DNA of 31,458 nt from Ornithomonoglobus_A sp034090805 (GCA_034090805.1 JAXDRV010000145.1:1-31458), one strand, 5' to 3'; shown: positions 13,367 through 22,042, numbered from the stretch's first letter. A program made the numbers and translations. Notes: generated from the letters alone by a model not told the origin.

Positions 13367-14269
13367 TTATTCGTTTTCGTTAATCATATGATTAAGTCCG
13401 GGAATGTGATTTGTTACGACAAAATCCACGCCGTAGCTCATATACTGAGCCGCCTCCTCGCCCGTGTCAAGCGTCCATACTCCTGCAAGAAGTCCGCTTG
13501 CGTGAAGCTCGTCAATGACGGACTTGTCAACGGAGTGATAGTCGTACAGTATTCCCGAATTGTCGGGCAGCTCTTTTATAAGCTCGGTGTAAAAGGTGTA
13601 GGGTTTATTGGAATAGCCTACCACCATAAGCGGTATTGAGGTATTAAGAGCACGTATTTGCTTTAAATCCTCGATTCCGCCGCTTATTATGCAGCGGTTC
13701 ATAAGTCCGCTTTCCTCTATCGTTTTCAAAAATGCTTCGTAATTGTCGATTTGCTTTATTTCTATGACGGGAACGCAGTCGTATATTACGCACATATTCA
13801 AAAATTCTATCATGGTCGGGATTTTAAGGTCGGGATAGTCGGAAATATCGTTCCCGTAGTCTACGCAGAGCTGCGAAAGCTCGTTGTACGTATGGTCAAT
13901 TACCATGCCGGAGCCGTTTGTCGTTCGGTCAAGCTCGTCATCGTGCATACACATAAAAACGCCGTCGAGAGTTTCGATAATATCGGTTTCTATACCCCAA
14001 AAGCCCGCCTTGCCCGCAAGCTCAAATGCCGGCACGGTGTTTTCGGGCGCATGGTCGGAAAGTCCCCTGTGGGCAACGAATCTGTCTGTCTGATAGCTGT
14101 TGAAGATAGGTTCGGTGCTTATTGTAAAATTAGGGGAAGGCTCGGCTGTTGCGGAGACGGTGACGAGCTGAGAGCCTGCCCGTTGGGATTTATGCTTGGA
14201 CATATACGCCGAGTCCGCAGCGGCAAGCGTTACCGCAAGCACAAAAAGCACCCAAAGCTTTTTTCTCAA
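13367..14269 (-). CDS. Glycerophosphodiester phosphodiesterase (exported or membrane-anchored)
   Basis: A 300-residue protein. The start is a TTG at 14267-14269 with GGAG nine bases upstream; there is no ATG nearby. The N-terminal hydrophobic stretch (LWVLFVLAVTLAAADSA) is a signal or anchor. The catalytic TIM-barrel domain begins at ~63 and has FVAHRGLSDHAPENT with His67-Arg68, the metal ligands ETD (Glu94, Asp96), HDD with His109, and 'LDRTTNGSG'. Such enzymes hydrolyse glycerophosphodiesters to glycerol-3-phosphate and an alcohol, at the cell surface also from lipids or teichoic acid. It is the first gene of the cdaA operon. Confidence 0.88.
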   Translation of the reverse strand: MRKKLWVLFVLAVTLAAADSAYMSKHKSQRAGSQLVTVSATAEPSPNFTISTEPIFNSYQTDRFVAHRGLSDHAPENTVPAFELAGKAGFWGIETDIIETLDGVFMCMHDDELDRTTNGSGMVIDHTYNELSQLCVDYGNDISDYPDLKIPTMIEFLNMCVIYDCVPVIEIKQIDNYEAFLKTIEESGLMNRCIISGGIEDLKQIRALNTSIPLMVVGYSNKPYTFYTELIKELPDNSGILYDYHSVDKSVIDELHASGLLAGVWTLDTGEEAAQYMSYGVDFVVTNHIPGLNHMINENE

Positions 14270-14304
14270 TTCAAGTCACTCCTCATTTTAGCTCATATAA
14301 ATAC

Positions 14305-14333
14305 AGTATACTATATTTTTGGGGATTTGTAAA
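14305..14333 (-). promoter_or_regulatory. Sigma-A promoter of the gdpD-cdaA-cdaR-kinase operon
   Basis: On the minus strand, TTTACA (complement of 14328-14333, five of six) is followed by 17 nt and TATACT (complement of 14305-14310, five of six), 35 nt before the TTG start of gdpD. Confidence 0.7.
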
Positions 14334-14354
14334 TATATATTTTGTGAATTTATA

Positions 14355-14383
14355 TTGAAAAACTTTTAATTTTATGTTATTAT
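14355..14383 (+). promoter_or_regulatory. Sigma-A promoter of the YycI-like gene
   Basis: TTGAAA (14355-14360), 17-nt spacer, TATTAT (14378-14383); 42 nt before the ATG at 14426. It is back to back with the gdpD promoter, and it strongly resembles the hprK promoter at 20242-20270 (same -35, same spacer length). Confidence 0.7.
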
Positions 14384-14425
14384 AAAGAGTGTAGCCGCAG
14401 GACGGTACGGAAAGGGAGGGTTGAG

Positions 14426-15220
14426 ATGAATCATTTCGGCATAAAGGCGCTTGTGCTTGCGTGTGCGGCGGCGGTGCTGTTTTTGGTATGCTTCGGCATA
14501 GCAAAGGGGACAAGCCTTGATAACGCAGACAGCTCAACGGCTTACAATCTTTCCGCATGGCTTGCGAAAAATAATATAACGATAGACAGGCGGCTGATCG
14601 ATACGGACGCTCAAACCGTGCGTGCCGCTACGCTAAAAAGCACTGTTTCCGACAGGAAAAAGACGGCGGAGGCAATGCTCGGCAGTGCGGGGGACGCAGG
14701 TGCGGACACATATACCGGAGAAAACGGGACGGTTGTTTTTGCAAAGGACACCTTCACCATGACTGCGGCGAAGGGGGCATTTGGAAAGAGTGTGTCCGGG
14801 ATTGACAGATACAACTCCGGCAAAAAGGCAGAGGAGATAGCAAAGGCTATGGGCTTTGACCTCAGCGGCAGCGTGATAAGCACCGAGGAGGACGGCGGCA
14901 TATTTACCGCATATATTACAAAGACCATTGACGCAAAGCCTGTTTTTGACGATTGCATAACGCTTACGGCTGACAAGGACGGATTAATATCGGCAAGCGG
15001 AGTATGGTATGTTCCGGAGGACGGAATCGGTAATGAACGCAGGGCAAAGCCGGCTGCGGACGCTCTGGCGGAGCTGCTTGAACGTCTGGGCGGAGAAAAA
15101 GCGTCTGTCAGCTCTATGACTCTCGGCTACAGAATGAAGCACAGCGGAAATATAACGGAGATCGTACCTGTATGGCGGTTTGAGATCGAGGACAGGGACG
15201 ACATTTATATTGAAGCTTAA
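14426..15220 (+). CDS. Membrane-anchored YycI-like regulatory protein
   Basis: A 264-residue protein with one N-terminal membrane anchor (about 7-26, KALVLACAAAVLFLVCFGIA) and an extracytoplasmic remainder. The length, the single anchor and the C-terminal sequence 'EIVPVWRFEIEDRDDIYIEA' resemble YycI-type proteins. Those bind and restrain the kinase WalK and end in a similar 'PVWR...Y' strand. A WalK-like kinase lies 3 kb away on the other strand, with WalJ and RlmH close by. ATG at 14426 follows GGGAGGG. The similarity is by pattern only and the low sequence conservation of the family leaves real doubt. Confidence 0.5.
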   Translation: MNHFGIKALVLACAAAVLFLVCFGIAKGTSLDNADSSTAYNLSAWLAKNNITIDRRLIDTDAQTVRAATLKSTVSDRKKTAEAMLGSAGDAGADTYTGENGTVVFAKDTFTMTAAKGAFGKSVSGIDRYNSGKKAEEIAKAMGFDLSGSVISTEEDGGIFTAYITKTIDAKPVFDDCITLTADKDGLISASGVWYVPEDGIGNERRAKPAADALAELLERLGGEKASVSSMTLGYRMKHSGNITEIVPVWRFEIEDRDDIYIEA

Positions 15221-15305
15221 AAATAAGCCGCACGTTTCGGGAAGCGGTCAGCTTGCTTCTTTACACGTTGAATTTGTGCCGCAGTGCGGCGGAATGGAGA
15301 ATCAG

Positions 15306-15779
15306 ATGAAGGAAACACAGTCTGCGGGGATTAAGGAGTTTATTATCGCTCTTTTGTGGGCGGGGGTGCTGTTCTTTTTGGGCGGCTCGGTAAGCTATGC
15401 GATCCCTGTTTATAAGGTAATCGGCGGAGTAGGCACGCTGCTGCTGTTCTGCGCATTTGCGTTTTTTGTACTCACACGCTACAGTGCGGTATTTACTTAT
15501 TCGCTTGAAAAGAATGTGCTGAGGGTGAACCGCAAAATCGGTCACAGAAACAAGGAGGTTGAGATACGTGCGGAGGAAATTGTCAGCATATCGGATAAGG
15601 ACCCCAAGCTGCGTCCCACCTATCGAATGAAAAAGCGTGTTCTGCGCAGCAGATACGACTGCTATATAGTTTATGTTCATAATGGTACTGAGGCATGTCT
15701 GCTTTTTAACCCGTCAAACGAGATGATAAAACGCATAAAAAAGGAAGTAAAGAAAGCTGAAAAATATCAAAATCAGTGA
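15306..15779 (+). CDS. Small membrane protein, PH-like cytoplasmic domain
   Basis: A 157-residue protein of unknown function. I start it at ATG 15306 (MKETQSAGIKEF) because GGAG at 15296-15299 is correctly spaced; ATG 15294 in the same frame is an alternative, and the longer frame overlaps the upstream gene without a ribosome site. Two hydrophobic helices (about 12-30 and 35-55) are followed by a ~95-residue beta-rich, basic domain (VFTYSLEKNVLRVNRKIG, then IVSISDKDPKL). That pattern is typical of bacterial PH-domain membrane proteins. It ends with a Lys-rich helix. It probably shares the promoter at 14355-14383 with the YycI-like gene. Confidence 0.65.
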   Translation: MKETQSAGIKEFIIALLWAGVLFFLGGSVSYAIPVYKVIGGVGTLLLFCAFAFFVLTRYSAVFTYSLEKNVLRVNRKIGHRNKEVEIRAEEIVSISDKDPKLRPTYRMKKRVLRSRYDCYIVYVHNGTEACLLFNPSNEMIKRIKKEVKKAEKYQNQ

Positions 15780-15805
15780 CGGTAATTTACAAAGTGTCGG
15801 TTTTT

Positions 15806-16014
15806 GATTTGATAGTATTTTTGAATTTATACGGACTCAAACATTCCTCACTGCGTTCGGCAACTCGTCCGAACAAACTCAAAAACACTGTCAAATTATG
15901 TAAGTTGTTACAGGGTTGGAAGAATTTGTGATGTTTCCGATTAAGTTTCGGTGAGTTCCCGAACGAAGTGAGTGGTGTCTGAGCTGAGGCTTAAGCAGAA
16001 ATATCTCAAATTCC
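15806..16014. repeat. Composite palindromic repeat, copy 1 (A + B units)
   Basis: Two imperfect palindromes in tandem. Unit A (15806-15897) has ends beginning ATTTGAyAGTrTTTTTGA on each strand. Unit B (15932-16014) has ends GAATTTGnGATnTTTC. A 34-nt spacer lies between. Both contain a central sequence like CACTGCGTTCGG. The whole composite recurs in inverted orientation at 25708-25923, and unit B recurs at the end of the window. It is intergenic and non-coding, and it fills most of the ~290-base gap before ricT. Confidence 0.8.
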
Positions 16015-16070
16015 GAAGAAATTTATAATTTGCGGTCACTTAAAAATTGAAAGGAGAAACAGATATATAA

Positions 16071-16892
16071 ATGAAGAAAATAATAGGAGTAAGATTCAAG
16101 CCGGCGGGAAAATCGTATTATTTCGATCCTCTCGGCTTTAAGATAAAAAAGGGGGATCATGTTATTGTTGAAACAAGCCGCGGTGTTGAGTACGGTACGG
16201 CTGTTTCCGATATACGCATGATTGAGGACAGTGAGCTGCACTCTGCGCTGAAGGGCGTAATCAGAATAGCGGACGAGAATGACAATGCAAGGTGCAGGGA
16301 GAACAAGCGGCGTGAAAAGGAGGCATATGAGATATGCCTTGAGAAAATACGTGAGCATAAGCTTGAAATGAAGCTTGTTGAGGTGGAGTATACCTTTGAC
16401 GGAAGCAAGATACTGTTTTATTTTACCGCTGACGGAAGAATTGATTTCCGAGAGCTGGTAAAGGATCTGGCTACAATTTTCCGCACAAGGATAGAGCTAA
16501 GGCAGATAGGCGTTAGAGATGAGTCTAAGAGCATGGGCTCGATAGGGGTGTGCGGCAGAAGCCTTTGCTGCTCACAGTGGCTCGGCGAGTTCGTGCCTGT
16601 GTCGATAAAAATGGCAAAGGAGCAGGGACTGTCTTTAAATCCCACAAAAATCAGCGGTGCCTGCGGCAGATTGATGTGCTGCCTTAAGTATGAGCAGGAC
16701 GTTTACGAGGAGCTTATACGTGAAATGCCCAAGCCGGAGCAAAAGGTCAAAACTCCGGACGGTATAGGAGTGGTATCGGCGGTAAGCCTGCTCAAGGGAA
16801 CAGTGCGTGTTGCATTTGAAGAAGGCGGCGAAAGACTGCTGAAGGATTATAAGGCTGATGAGATAAAGCCGATAAAATCAAAGAAGAAATAG
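16071..16892 (+). CDS. ricT: RicT (YaaT), PSP1-domain RNA-maturation and sporulation protein
   Basis: A 273-residue PSP1-family protein. Known RicT acts with RicA and RicF as a [4Fe-4S] complex that helps RNase Y process mRNAs and is needed for normal sporulation, competence and biofilm. The conserved Cys clusters are present: CGRSLCC (Cys161, 166, 167) and GACGRLMCCLKYE (Cys198, 203, 204). The domain starts 'IIGVRFKPAGKSYYF' and contains 'GDHVIVETSRGVEYG'. The ribosome site AAAGGAG lies 14 bases from the ATG, slightly far. In many Firmicutes ricT follows holB; here it stands alone behind the composite repeat. Confidence 0.95.
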   Translation: MKKIIGVRFKPAGKSYYFDPLGFKIKKGDHVIVETSRGVEYGTAVSDIRMIEDSELHSALKGVIRIADENDNARCRENKRREKEAYEICLEKIREHKLEMKLVEVEYTFDGSKILFYFTADGRIDFRELVKDLATIFRTRIELRQIGVRDESKSMGSIGVCGRSLCCSQWLGEFVPVSIKMAKEQGLSLNPTKISGACGRLMCCLKYEQDVYEELIREMPKPEQKVKTPDGIGVVSAVSLLKGTVRVAFEEGGERLLKDYKADEIKPIKSKKK

Positions 16893-16935
16893 AAGTATAT
16901 TATTCATGATTGGATTTTTGATTTCCTAAATATAT

Positions 16936-16994
16936 AAAAAGCTTTTGACAAAGCATTCCATGCACCAAAAATGCAGCTTTGTCAAAAGCTTTTT
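16936..16994. terminator. Perfect 19-bp bidirectional terminator between ricT and rlmH
   Basis: 16936-16954 and 16976-16994 are exact reverse complements (19 bp, beginning AAAAAGCTTTTGAC), with a 21-nt loop. Runs of A and T at the two ends let it stop both ricT and the opposing murA-walJ-rlmH unit. Confidence 0.85.
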
Positions 16995-17051
16995 GTCTGT
17001 CAGGAAATTTATCGCAGAGTGAGCAATCTTGCTTATTGCAAGAAACAACCT

Positions 17052-17528
17052 TTATTTATGATAGCTTTCGTTTGCGTTTATTTTAAAAGCGCGGTAGATT
17101 TGCTCAAGAAGAACCACACGCATAAGCTGGTGGGGAAGAGTAATCTTGCCGAAGCTCAGATTAAGATCCGCTCTTGCCTTGATTTCGTCACTCAATCCGA
17201 GTGAGCCGCCTATTACAAAGGTTACATGGCTTGTTCGGAGCATAACCTCCTCAAGCTTTTGCGCAAGTCCTTCGCTGCCCAGCTCCTTTCCCTCTATGCA
17301 CATGGCGATTACATACGAGCCGGGTTTGATTTTGGCAAGCATTGCCTCGCCCTCACGGCGTTTTATTGCATCTTCCTCTTTTTCGGACGCACCCTGAGGT
17401 ATCTTTTCATCGGGAATCTCCGTAATTTCGAGTGACGCAAATCTTGACAAACGCTTTTTATATTCATCTATTGCCGCAGTGAAATATTTTTCCTTTATCT
17501 TCCCTGCGCAGACAACGGTTATCTTCAT
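17052..17528 (-). CDS. rlmH: 23S rRNA (pseudouridine1915-N3)-methyltransferase RlmH
   Basis: A 158-residue SPOUT-family enzyme that methylates pseudouridine 1915 in helix 69 of 23S rRNA. The C-terminal signature LPHQLMRVVLLEQIYRAFKI...YHK, which forms the knotted SAM pocket, is complete, as is the FVIGGSLGLSDEI loop. I start it at MKITVV (17528) because the family begins there and the upstream GG is better spaced; an in-frame ATG at 17540 adds four residues. It is the last gene after murA and walJ, matching the walJ-rlmH neighbourhood of other Firmicutes. Confidence 0.95.
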   Translation of the reverse strand: MKITVVCAGKIKEKYFTAAIDEYKKRLSRFASLEITEIPDEKIPQGASEKEEDAIKRREGEAMLAKIKPGSYVIAMCIEGKELGSEGLAQKLEEVMLRTSHVTFVIGGSLGLSDEIKARADLNLSFGKITLPHQLMRVVLLEQIYRAFKINANESYHK

Positions 17529-17591
17529 ATATTTTACCATTCCTATCCGTAAGCAAGTGGATTAATATAATTGGCTGTTCCGGTTTTATTG

Positions 17592-18377
17592 TTACGGTCG
17601 GTCGAATTTTGTCACGGCATACCTGTCGGCAACCTTGAGCATTACATCGCCGCCTATTTCCACGCCGGCGCCGGTAAGCATATTATACGTTTCAAGCATT
17701 GCAATTTCCGGACGGTTGTTTTCCTTGCTCAGGTGTCCGAGCATGATTTTTTTCGTGCCGCTTTTGACAAGCTCCAAAGCCGCCTCGGAGGCACTTTCGT
17801 TTGAAAGATGACCGTAGCTGCCCAAAATTCTCTGCTTGAGCGGGAACGGATACGGTCCGAAGCGAAGCATCTCTATGTCGTGGTTTGATTCGAGTATTAT
17901 CTCATCGCTGCCCTTTACAGCGTCCAAAATTCCATCGTTCATTTTGCCTATGTCCGTTGCGATCGAGAGCTTTTTTTCTTCGCAGAAAAAGCTGTAGCCT
18001 ACAGGCTCTGCCGCATCGTGAGGTATCGCAAACGGCTTTATGCCTATGCTCCCTATCGTAAGCTCACTGTCGGCTGTGACAACGTAACGCAGACTGTCGT
18101 CTATTTTTCCCACGTCCATTGCCGAATGAGTGCCGAGGGTTGCGTATACGGGAATTTTATGCCGTCTTGCGATTATCCCCGCACCTCTTACGTGATCCGA
18201 ATGTTCGTGCGTAATCAGCAGTGCGTCAATTTCCGCCGCAGAGCTGCCAATTTCGCAGAGTGCCTGCTCAAGACGCTTGCCGCTCATTCCGCAGTCAACC
18301 AAAAGTCTTGTATGCCCGTCCGATATAAATGCGGCATTGCCGGACGAGCCGCTTATAAGTGATATAAATTCCGTCAA
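17592..18377 (-). CDS. walJ: WalJ (YycJ), metallo-beta-lactamase-fold hydrolase
   Basis: A 261-residue MBL-fold protein. The start is placed at TTG (18375-18377) just after the murA stop, with GGAGG about 12 bases upstream; the longer GTG frame overlaps murA and lacks a ribosome site. It has the family opening 'SLISGSSGNAAFI' and the metal motif THEHSDH. Further ligands are ATDIGK (Asp), 'ILESNHD' and 'GHLSKENN'. WalJ-type proteins are linked to DNA repair or to coordination of wall synthesis with division; reported as 5'-exonuclease-like, the exact role is unsettled. Its operon with murA and rlmH supports a wall-growth link. Confidence 0.88.
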   Translation of the reverse strand: MTEFISLISGSSGNAAFISDGHTRLLVDCGMSGKRLEQALCEIGSSAAEIDALLITHEHSDHVRGAGIIARRHKIPVYATLGTHSAMDVGKIDDSLRYVVTADSELTIGSIGIKPFAIPHDAAEPVGYSFFCEEKKLSIATDIGKMNDGILDAVKGSDEIILESNHDIEMLRFGPYPFPLKQRILGSYGHLSNESASEAALELVKSGTKKIMLGHLSKENNRPEIAMLETYNMLTGAGVEIGGDVMLKVADRYAVTKFDRP

Positions 18378-18378
18378 A

Positions 18379-19656
18379 TCAGTAAATATCCTCCACAAAC
18401 TGCACACGCTGAATATCGCCGCCGAGCTTTATGAATTTTTCCTCGAAATTTTCATAGCCTCTGTCAATGTGGTAGATGTCGGTGATCTCCGTTGTGCCCT
18501 CCGCCATAAGTCCGGCGATAATCATAGCCGCTCCGGCTCTCAGATCCGTAGCTCTTACCCGTGAACCCAAAAGCTTATCCACTCCGTCTATAATGGCGAG
18601 TCTGCCCTCGACACGAATGTTTGCGCCCATGCGCTTTAACTCGTTTGTATAGCGGAAGCGGTTGTCCCAAACGCCCTCTCTTGCGGTGGACGTGCCGGGG
18701 ATTGTCGTAAGCAGCGTGACAAGCTGGGGCTGCATATCCGTCGGAAAACCGGGATAAGGCAGCGCAATAAAGCTGATATGCTTTAGCGGCTTGCTTTCGT
18801 CAACCCACACTCTTATGCTGTCGGCACCTTCTTCGACGTTTATGCCCGCTTCTTCAAGCTTGGCACTGATTATGTCGAGATGACGGGGGATTACATTATT
18901 AAGTACAACATCGCCTTTTGTTGCCGCTGCGGCGATCATGAATGTTCCCGCCTCGATCTGGTCGGGAATTATTGCATATGAACCGCCGTAAAGCTTGCTG
19001 ACACCTCTGATTTTGATTGTGTCCGTGCCGGCACCTCTGATGTTTGCGCCCATTGAATTTAGGAAATTGGCAAGGTCAACTATGTGCGGCTCCTTTGCCG
19101 CATTTTCTATGACGGTTGTACCGTCGGCAAGAACCGCCGCAAGGATTGCGTTTACGGTTGCTCCGACTGTCACAACGTCAAAAAATATATTTGCGCCGTG
19201 CAGCTCGTCTGCCGAACCGTTTATCATTCCTCTGTCAAAATTTATCGAAGCACCGAGTGCCCCAAGACTTTTTATATGCTGGTCTATAGGACGTGTGCCG
19301 AAATCACAGCCGCCCGGAGGATCAACGCTGAATTTACGGAAGCGACCCAAAAGAGCCCCCATAAGGTAGCTTGAGCCTCTCATCTTGCGTGTAAGCTCAC
19401 CGACAGGCTCCCAGGAGCTGACGTTTGTACAGTCGATCTCAACGGTGTTTGAATCGATGATTTCCACCGAAGCGCCGAGGTTTTCAAGTATACGTATATA
19501 AAGCTTAACATCCTTGATGTCGGGAAGGTTTTCAATACGGCAGCGTGCCTTTACAAGCAGACAGGCGGGTAAAATTGCAACGGCGGCATTTTTTGCGCCG
19601 CTTATTGTTACGGAACCGTGCAGCTTGTTGCCGCCTTTTATCACGAGTTTCTCCAA
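18379..19656 (-). CDS. murA: UDP-N-acetylglucosamine 1-carboxyvinyltransferase MurA
   Basis: A 425-residue cytoplasmic enzyme that transfers enolpyruvate from PEP to UDP-GlcNAc, the first committed step of peptidoglycan synthesis. The start is a TTG (19654-19656, giving MEKLVIKGGNKL) with AGGAG nine bases upstream, better than the longer frame. The catalytic Cys117 lies in PGGCDFGTRPID, so this is a fosfomycin-sensitive type at that position. SGAKNAA and 'GFPTDMQPQ' are also present. On the minus strand a TATAAT at 19719-19724 may be its -10. It is followed after 1 base by walJ, then rlmH. Confidence 0.95.
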   Translation of the reverse strand: MEKLVIKGGNKLHGSVTISGAKNAAVAILPACLLVKARCRIENLPDIKDVKLYIRILENLGASVEIIDSNTVEIDCTNVSSWEPVGELTRKMRGSSYLMGALLGRFRKFSVDPPGGCDFGTRPIDQHIKSLGALGASINFDRGMINGSADELHGANIFFDVVTVGATVNAILAAVLADGTTVIENAAKEPHIVDLANFLNSMGANIRGAGTDTIKIRGVSKLYGGSYAIIPDQIEAGTFMIAAAATKGDVVLNNVIPRHLDIISAKLEEAGINVEEGADSIRVWVDESKPLKHISFIALPYPGFPTDMQPQLVTLLTTIPGTSTAREGVWDNRFRYTNELKRMGANIRVEGRLAIIDGVDKLLGSRVRATDLRAGAAMIIAGLMAEGTTEITDIYHIDRGYENFEEKFIKLGGDIQRVQFVEDIY

Positions 19657-19828
19657 ACCGATACACTCCTTTACTGTAATTGTGGTCAATTGCAAATATC
19701 CATAAAAATCACAACAATATTATATCAGAAATACGTAAAAAAAGCAAAACAAATATTATAAAAAATTTAAAATTTAACAAACTTGTAATATTTGAAGCCT
19801 TATATATACGAATTTTTGCAATTACAAA

Positions 19829-19860
19829 GAAAAAAACAGCCTGCCTAAAGTGCAAGCTGT
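19829..19860 (-). terminator. Intrinsic terminator of rpmB
   Basis: On the minus strand ACAGCTTGC (complement of 19852-19860) pairs with GCAGGCTGT (complement of 19836-19844), one G-U-type mismatch, 7-nt loop, followed by seven or more T. The ~170 bases between it and murA are AT-rich and hold only the presumed murA promoter. Confidence 0.8.
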
Positions 19861-19876
19861 TATAATTTCGGTTAAA

Positions 19877-20065
19877 TCAAACCGCACGCTGCACCTTTCC
19901 CGAACGAAGGCAGCGAGTGCATACATTAACTGACTTTACAGAACCGTTCACAACAGCTCTAACCTTTTTGATGTTAGGCTTCCATGTTCTGTTGGATCTT
20001 CTGTGCGAGTGCGATACCTTAATACCAAATGAAACGCCCTTGCCGCAAATTTCACATTTTGCCAT
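19877..20065 (-). CDS. rpmB: Ribosomal protein L28
   Basis: A 62-residue L28 protein. ATG at 20065 (MAKCEICGKG) with AGGAGG eleven bases upstream; a GTG four codons earlier is too close to the ribosome site. Four zinc-binding cysteines are present (Cys4, Cys7, Cys49, Cys52), so this is the zinc-containing C+ paralogue. The core 'SHSHRRSNRTWKPNIKKVR' is typical. It is a single-gene unit with its own terminator, divergent from hprK. Confidence 0.97.
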   Translation of the reverse strand: MAKCEICGKGVSFGIKVSHSHRRSNRTWKPNIKKVRAVVNGSVKSVNVCTRCLRSGKVQRAV

Positions 20066-20241
20066 TTTAAACCACACCTCCTTAACATAATAATCGAAAC
20101 ATCAAGAATTATTGTACCACAAGTATTTTGATTTTGCAAGAGTTTTATGATTTTTTTTGCGGATTTTTTTAGATTTTTTCAAAGATTATCACTTTCGACG
20201 TAGGATAAGTATAAAAAGACGATAAAAATTATATATTTTTA

Positions 20242-20270
20242 TTGAAAAATCTTTCGTTTTACGTTATAAT
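20242..20270 (+). promoter_or_regulatory. Sigma-A promoter of the hprK cluster
   Basis: TTGAAA (20242-20247, five of six), 17-nt spacer, perfect TATAAT (20265-20270). It drives hprK and probably the closely spaced genes up to whiA. The upstream bases (20138-20180) contain several phased T tracts. Confidence 0.8.
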
Positions 20271-20335
20271 ATAAAATAGGGTAATGCGTATAAACGAAAA
20301 AATACGCAAAATAACCGATGAAAGGCGGATCTGCA

Positions 20336-21280
20336 ATGACGGAAAGCGGATTTACAGTACATTTAACAAATATCATAGAGGAATTTGAGCTGGAGAAGAT
20401 ATACGAGCCGACAGATATAGAAACGGTGCTTGTCGGCAGCGCAAATCTGAACCGGCCGGGGCTTCAGATGATAGGCTTTTTTGACCATTTCGACAAAAAC
20501 AGAATACAGATAATGGGCAGAGAGGAGTTTACGTATCTGGAGCAGTTCAGCGTTGACGAGCGTGAGGAGAAGCTGGAGAAGTTTTTCCGGCTGGAGTTCC
20601 CGGCGCTTGTTATTACAAGGGGAATGCAGATTTTCCCGGAGATGGCGGAATATGCGGAAAAGTACGGAGTGCCTCTGCTGCGTTCGGAGGACACGACCTC
20701 GTCGTTCATGAGTGCGCTTATTTCCTATTTAAACGTACAGATTGCACCGAGGCGCACACGTCACGGCGTGCTTGTCGAGGTTTACGGCGAGGGTATACTT
20801 ATCATGGGCGAAAGCGGAGTGGGCAAGAGCGAAACGGCGATTGAGCTTGTAAAGCGAGGTCACAGACTCGTTGCGGACGATGCCGTTGAGATAAAGAGAG
20901 TGTCAAATAAAACTCTCGTAGGCTCTTCCCCGACGATTATAAGGCACTTTGTTGAGCTGAGAGGTATCGGAATTATCGATGTAAAGGAGATATTCGGTAT
21001 CGGAGCGATAAAGGATACGGAAAACATAGATATGATAATTCATCTTGAGCCGTGGGAGGAGGGGCGCCAGTACGACCGCCTCGGCATGGTTGACGAGTAC
21101 ACGAATATCATGGGCATAAATGTTCCGTCGCTGACAATCCCCGTAAAGCTCGGCAGAAACCTTGCCGTTATAGTTGAGGTTGCGGCAATGAACAACAGGC
21201 AGAAGCGCATGGGCTACAATGCTGCTGTTGAGCTTAACAGGCGGCTTATGCAGCAGATGGAGGAGCAGCTTAATTTATAA
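20336..21280 (+). CDS. hprK: HPr kinase/phosphorylase
   Basis: A 314-residue enzyme that phosphorylates and dephosphorylates Ser46 of HPr, setting carbon catabolite repression. ATG at 20336 is preceded by AAAGGCGGA; the in-frame ATG at 20318 lacks a ribosome site. The N-terminal half is the regulatory domain. The kinase half has His143 (RTRHGVLVEVYG), the P-loop GESGVGKS (158-165) and the signature ELRGIGIIDV (207-216). It is the first gene of the hprK - PHP - murB - rapZ - yvcK - whiA cluster. Here the usual partner lgt is absent. Confidence 0.96.
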   Translation: MTESGFTVHLTNIIEEFELEKIYEPTDIETVLVGSANLNRPGLQMIGFFDHFDKNRIQIMGREEFTYLEQFSVDEREEKLEKFFRLEFPALVITRGMQIFPEMAEYAEKYGVPLLRSEDTTSSFMSALISYLNVQIAPRRTRHGVLVEVYGEGILIMGESGVGKSETAIELVKRGHRLVADDAVEIKRVSNKTLVGSSPTIIRHFVELRGIGIIDVKEIFGIGAIKDTENIDMIIHLEPWEEGRQYDRLGMVDEYTNIMGINVPSLTIPVKLGRNLAVIVEVAAMNNRQKRMGYNAAVELNRRLMQQMEEQLNL

Positions 21281-21295
21281 CGGGAGCATAGGAAA

Positions 21296-22042
21296 ATGAT
21301 AGATATAAAGGCAGATACACATACTCATACGGTGGCAAGCACTCATGCCTACAGCACTGTTGAGGAAATGGCTAAGAGAGCATCGGAATGCGGAATGGAG
21401 GCAATTGCGCTGACGGATCACGGCATGATGCTGCCGGACGCACCGCATGACTGGCACTTTCACAATTTAAAAAACATTCCGAGAGAAATACACGGAGTGA
21501 AGATACTTTACGGGATAGAGGCGAATATCCTTAACCGCAGAGGTGACATAGACCCGCTTGCGGAGGAAATTTACGAAAAGCTCGATATTGTAAACGCAAG
21601 TATTCATGTGCCGTGCTACGAGGAGGAACGAGGCGGTGATCATACGGAAACATACCTTAATGTTGTGAACAATCCTATTGTGGACGTAATATGCCACAGC
21701 GGGACGGCGGCGTTTCCGTATGATTACGAAAAAATCGTGAAGCTTGCGAAAAAGAACAATAAGCTTATCGAGATAAACAACCATTCCTTTTATGTAAGGC
21801 AGAGCAGCGTACCCAACTGCCGCCGGCTTGCGGAGCTTTGCGCCGAGTACGGCACCGGGATAGTCGTAAGCTCGGACGCACATATAAGCTTTGATTTGGG
21901 AGAATACGGGAAAGCCTTGGAGATGCTGGAGGAAATAGGTTTTCCGGAGGAGCTTATCATAAACAGGAGCTTTGACAGCCTTGCGGAGTTTTTTGAAAGA
22001 AAGGGCAAGCCGTTTTTCAGGTGGAAAATGGGATATAAATAA
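21296..22042 (+). CDS. YcdX-like PHP-domain phosphatase
   Basis: A 248-residue PHP-family metallohydrolase. Metal-binding motifs appear in order: DTHTHT near the N-terminus, LTDHGMM, the Glu in YGIEANI, HVP, ICHSGT, INNHSF and SSDAHISF. This set and the length match the YcdX group (trinuclear zinc site, phosphatase activity; related to PHP domains of polymerases). ATG at 21296 is preceded by GGGAG. It lies 15 bases after hprK. The physiological substrate is unknown for most members. Confidence 0.85.
   Translation: MIDIKADTHTHTVASTHAYSTVEEMAKRASECGMEAIALTDHGMMLPDAPHDWHFHNLKNIPREIHGVKILYGIEANILNRRGDIDPLAEEIYEKLDIVNASIHVPCYEEERGGDHTETYLNVVNNPIVDVICHSGTAAFPYDYEKIVKLAKKNNKLIEINNHSFYVRQSSVPNCRRLAELCAEYGTGIVVSSDAHISFDLGEYGKALEMLEEIGFPEELIINRSFDSLAEFFERKGKPFFRWKMGYK

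Noticed and set aside
16936..16994. Mobile-element end or operator
   Set aside because: A perfect 19-bp inverted repeat with A/T runs between convergent genes is adequately explained as a bidirectional terminator.
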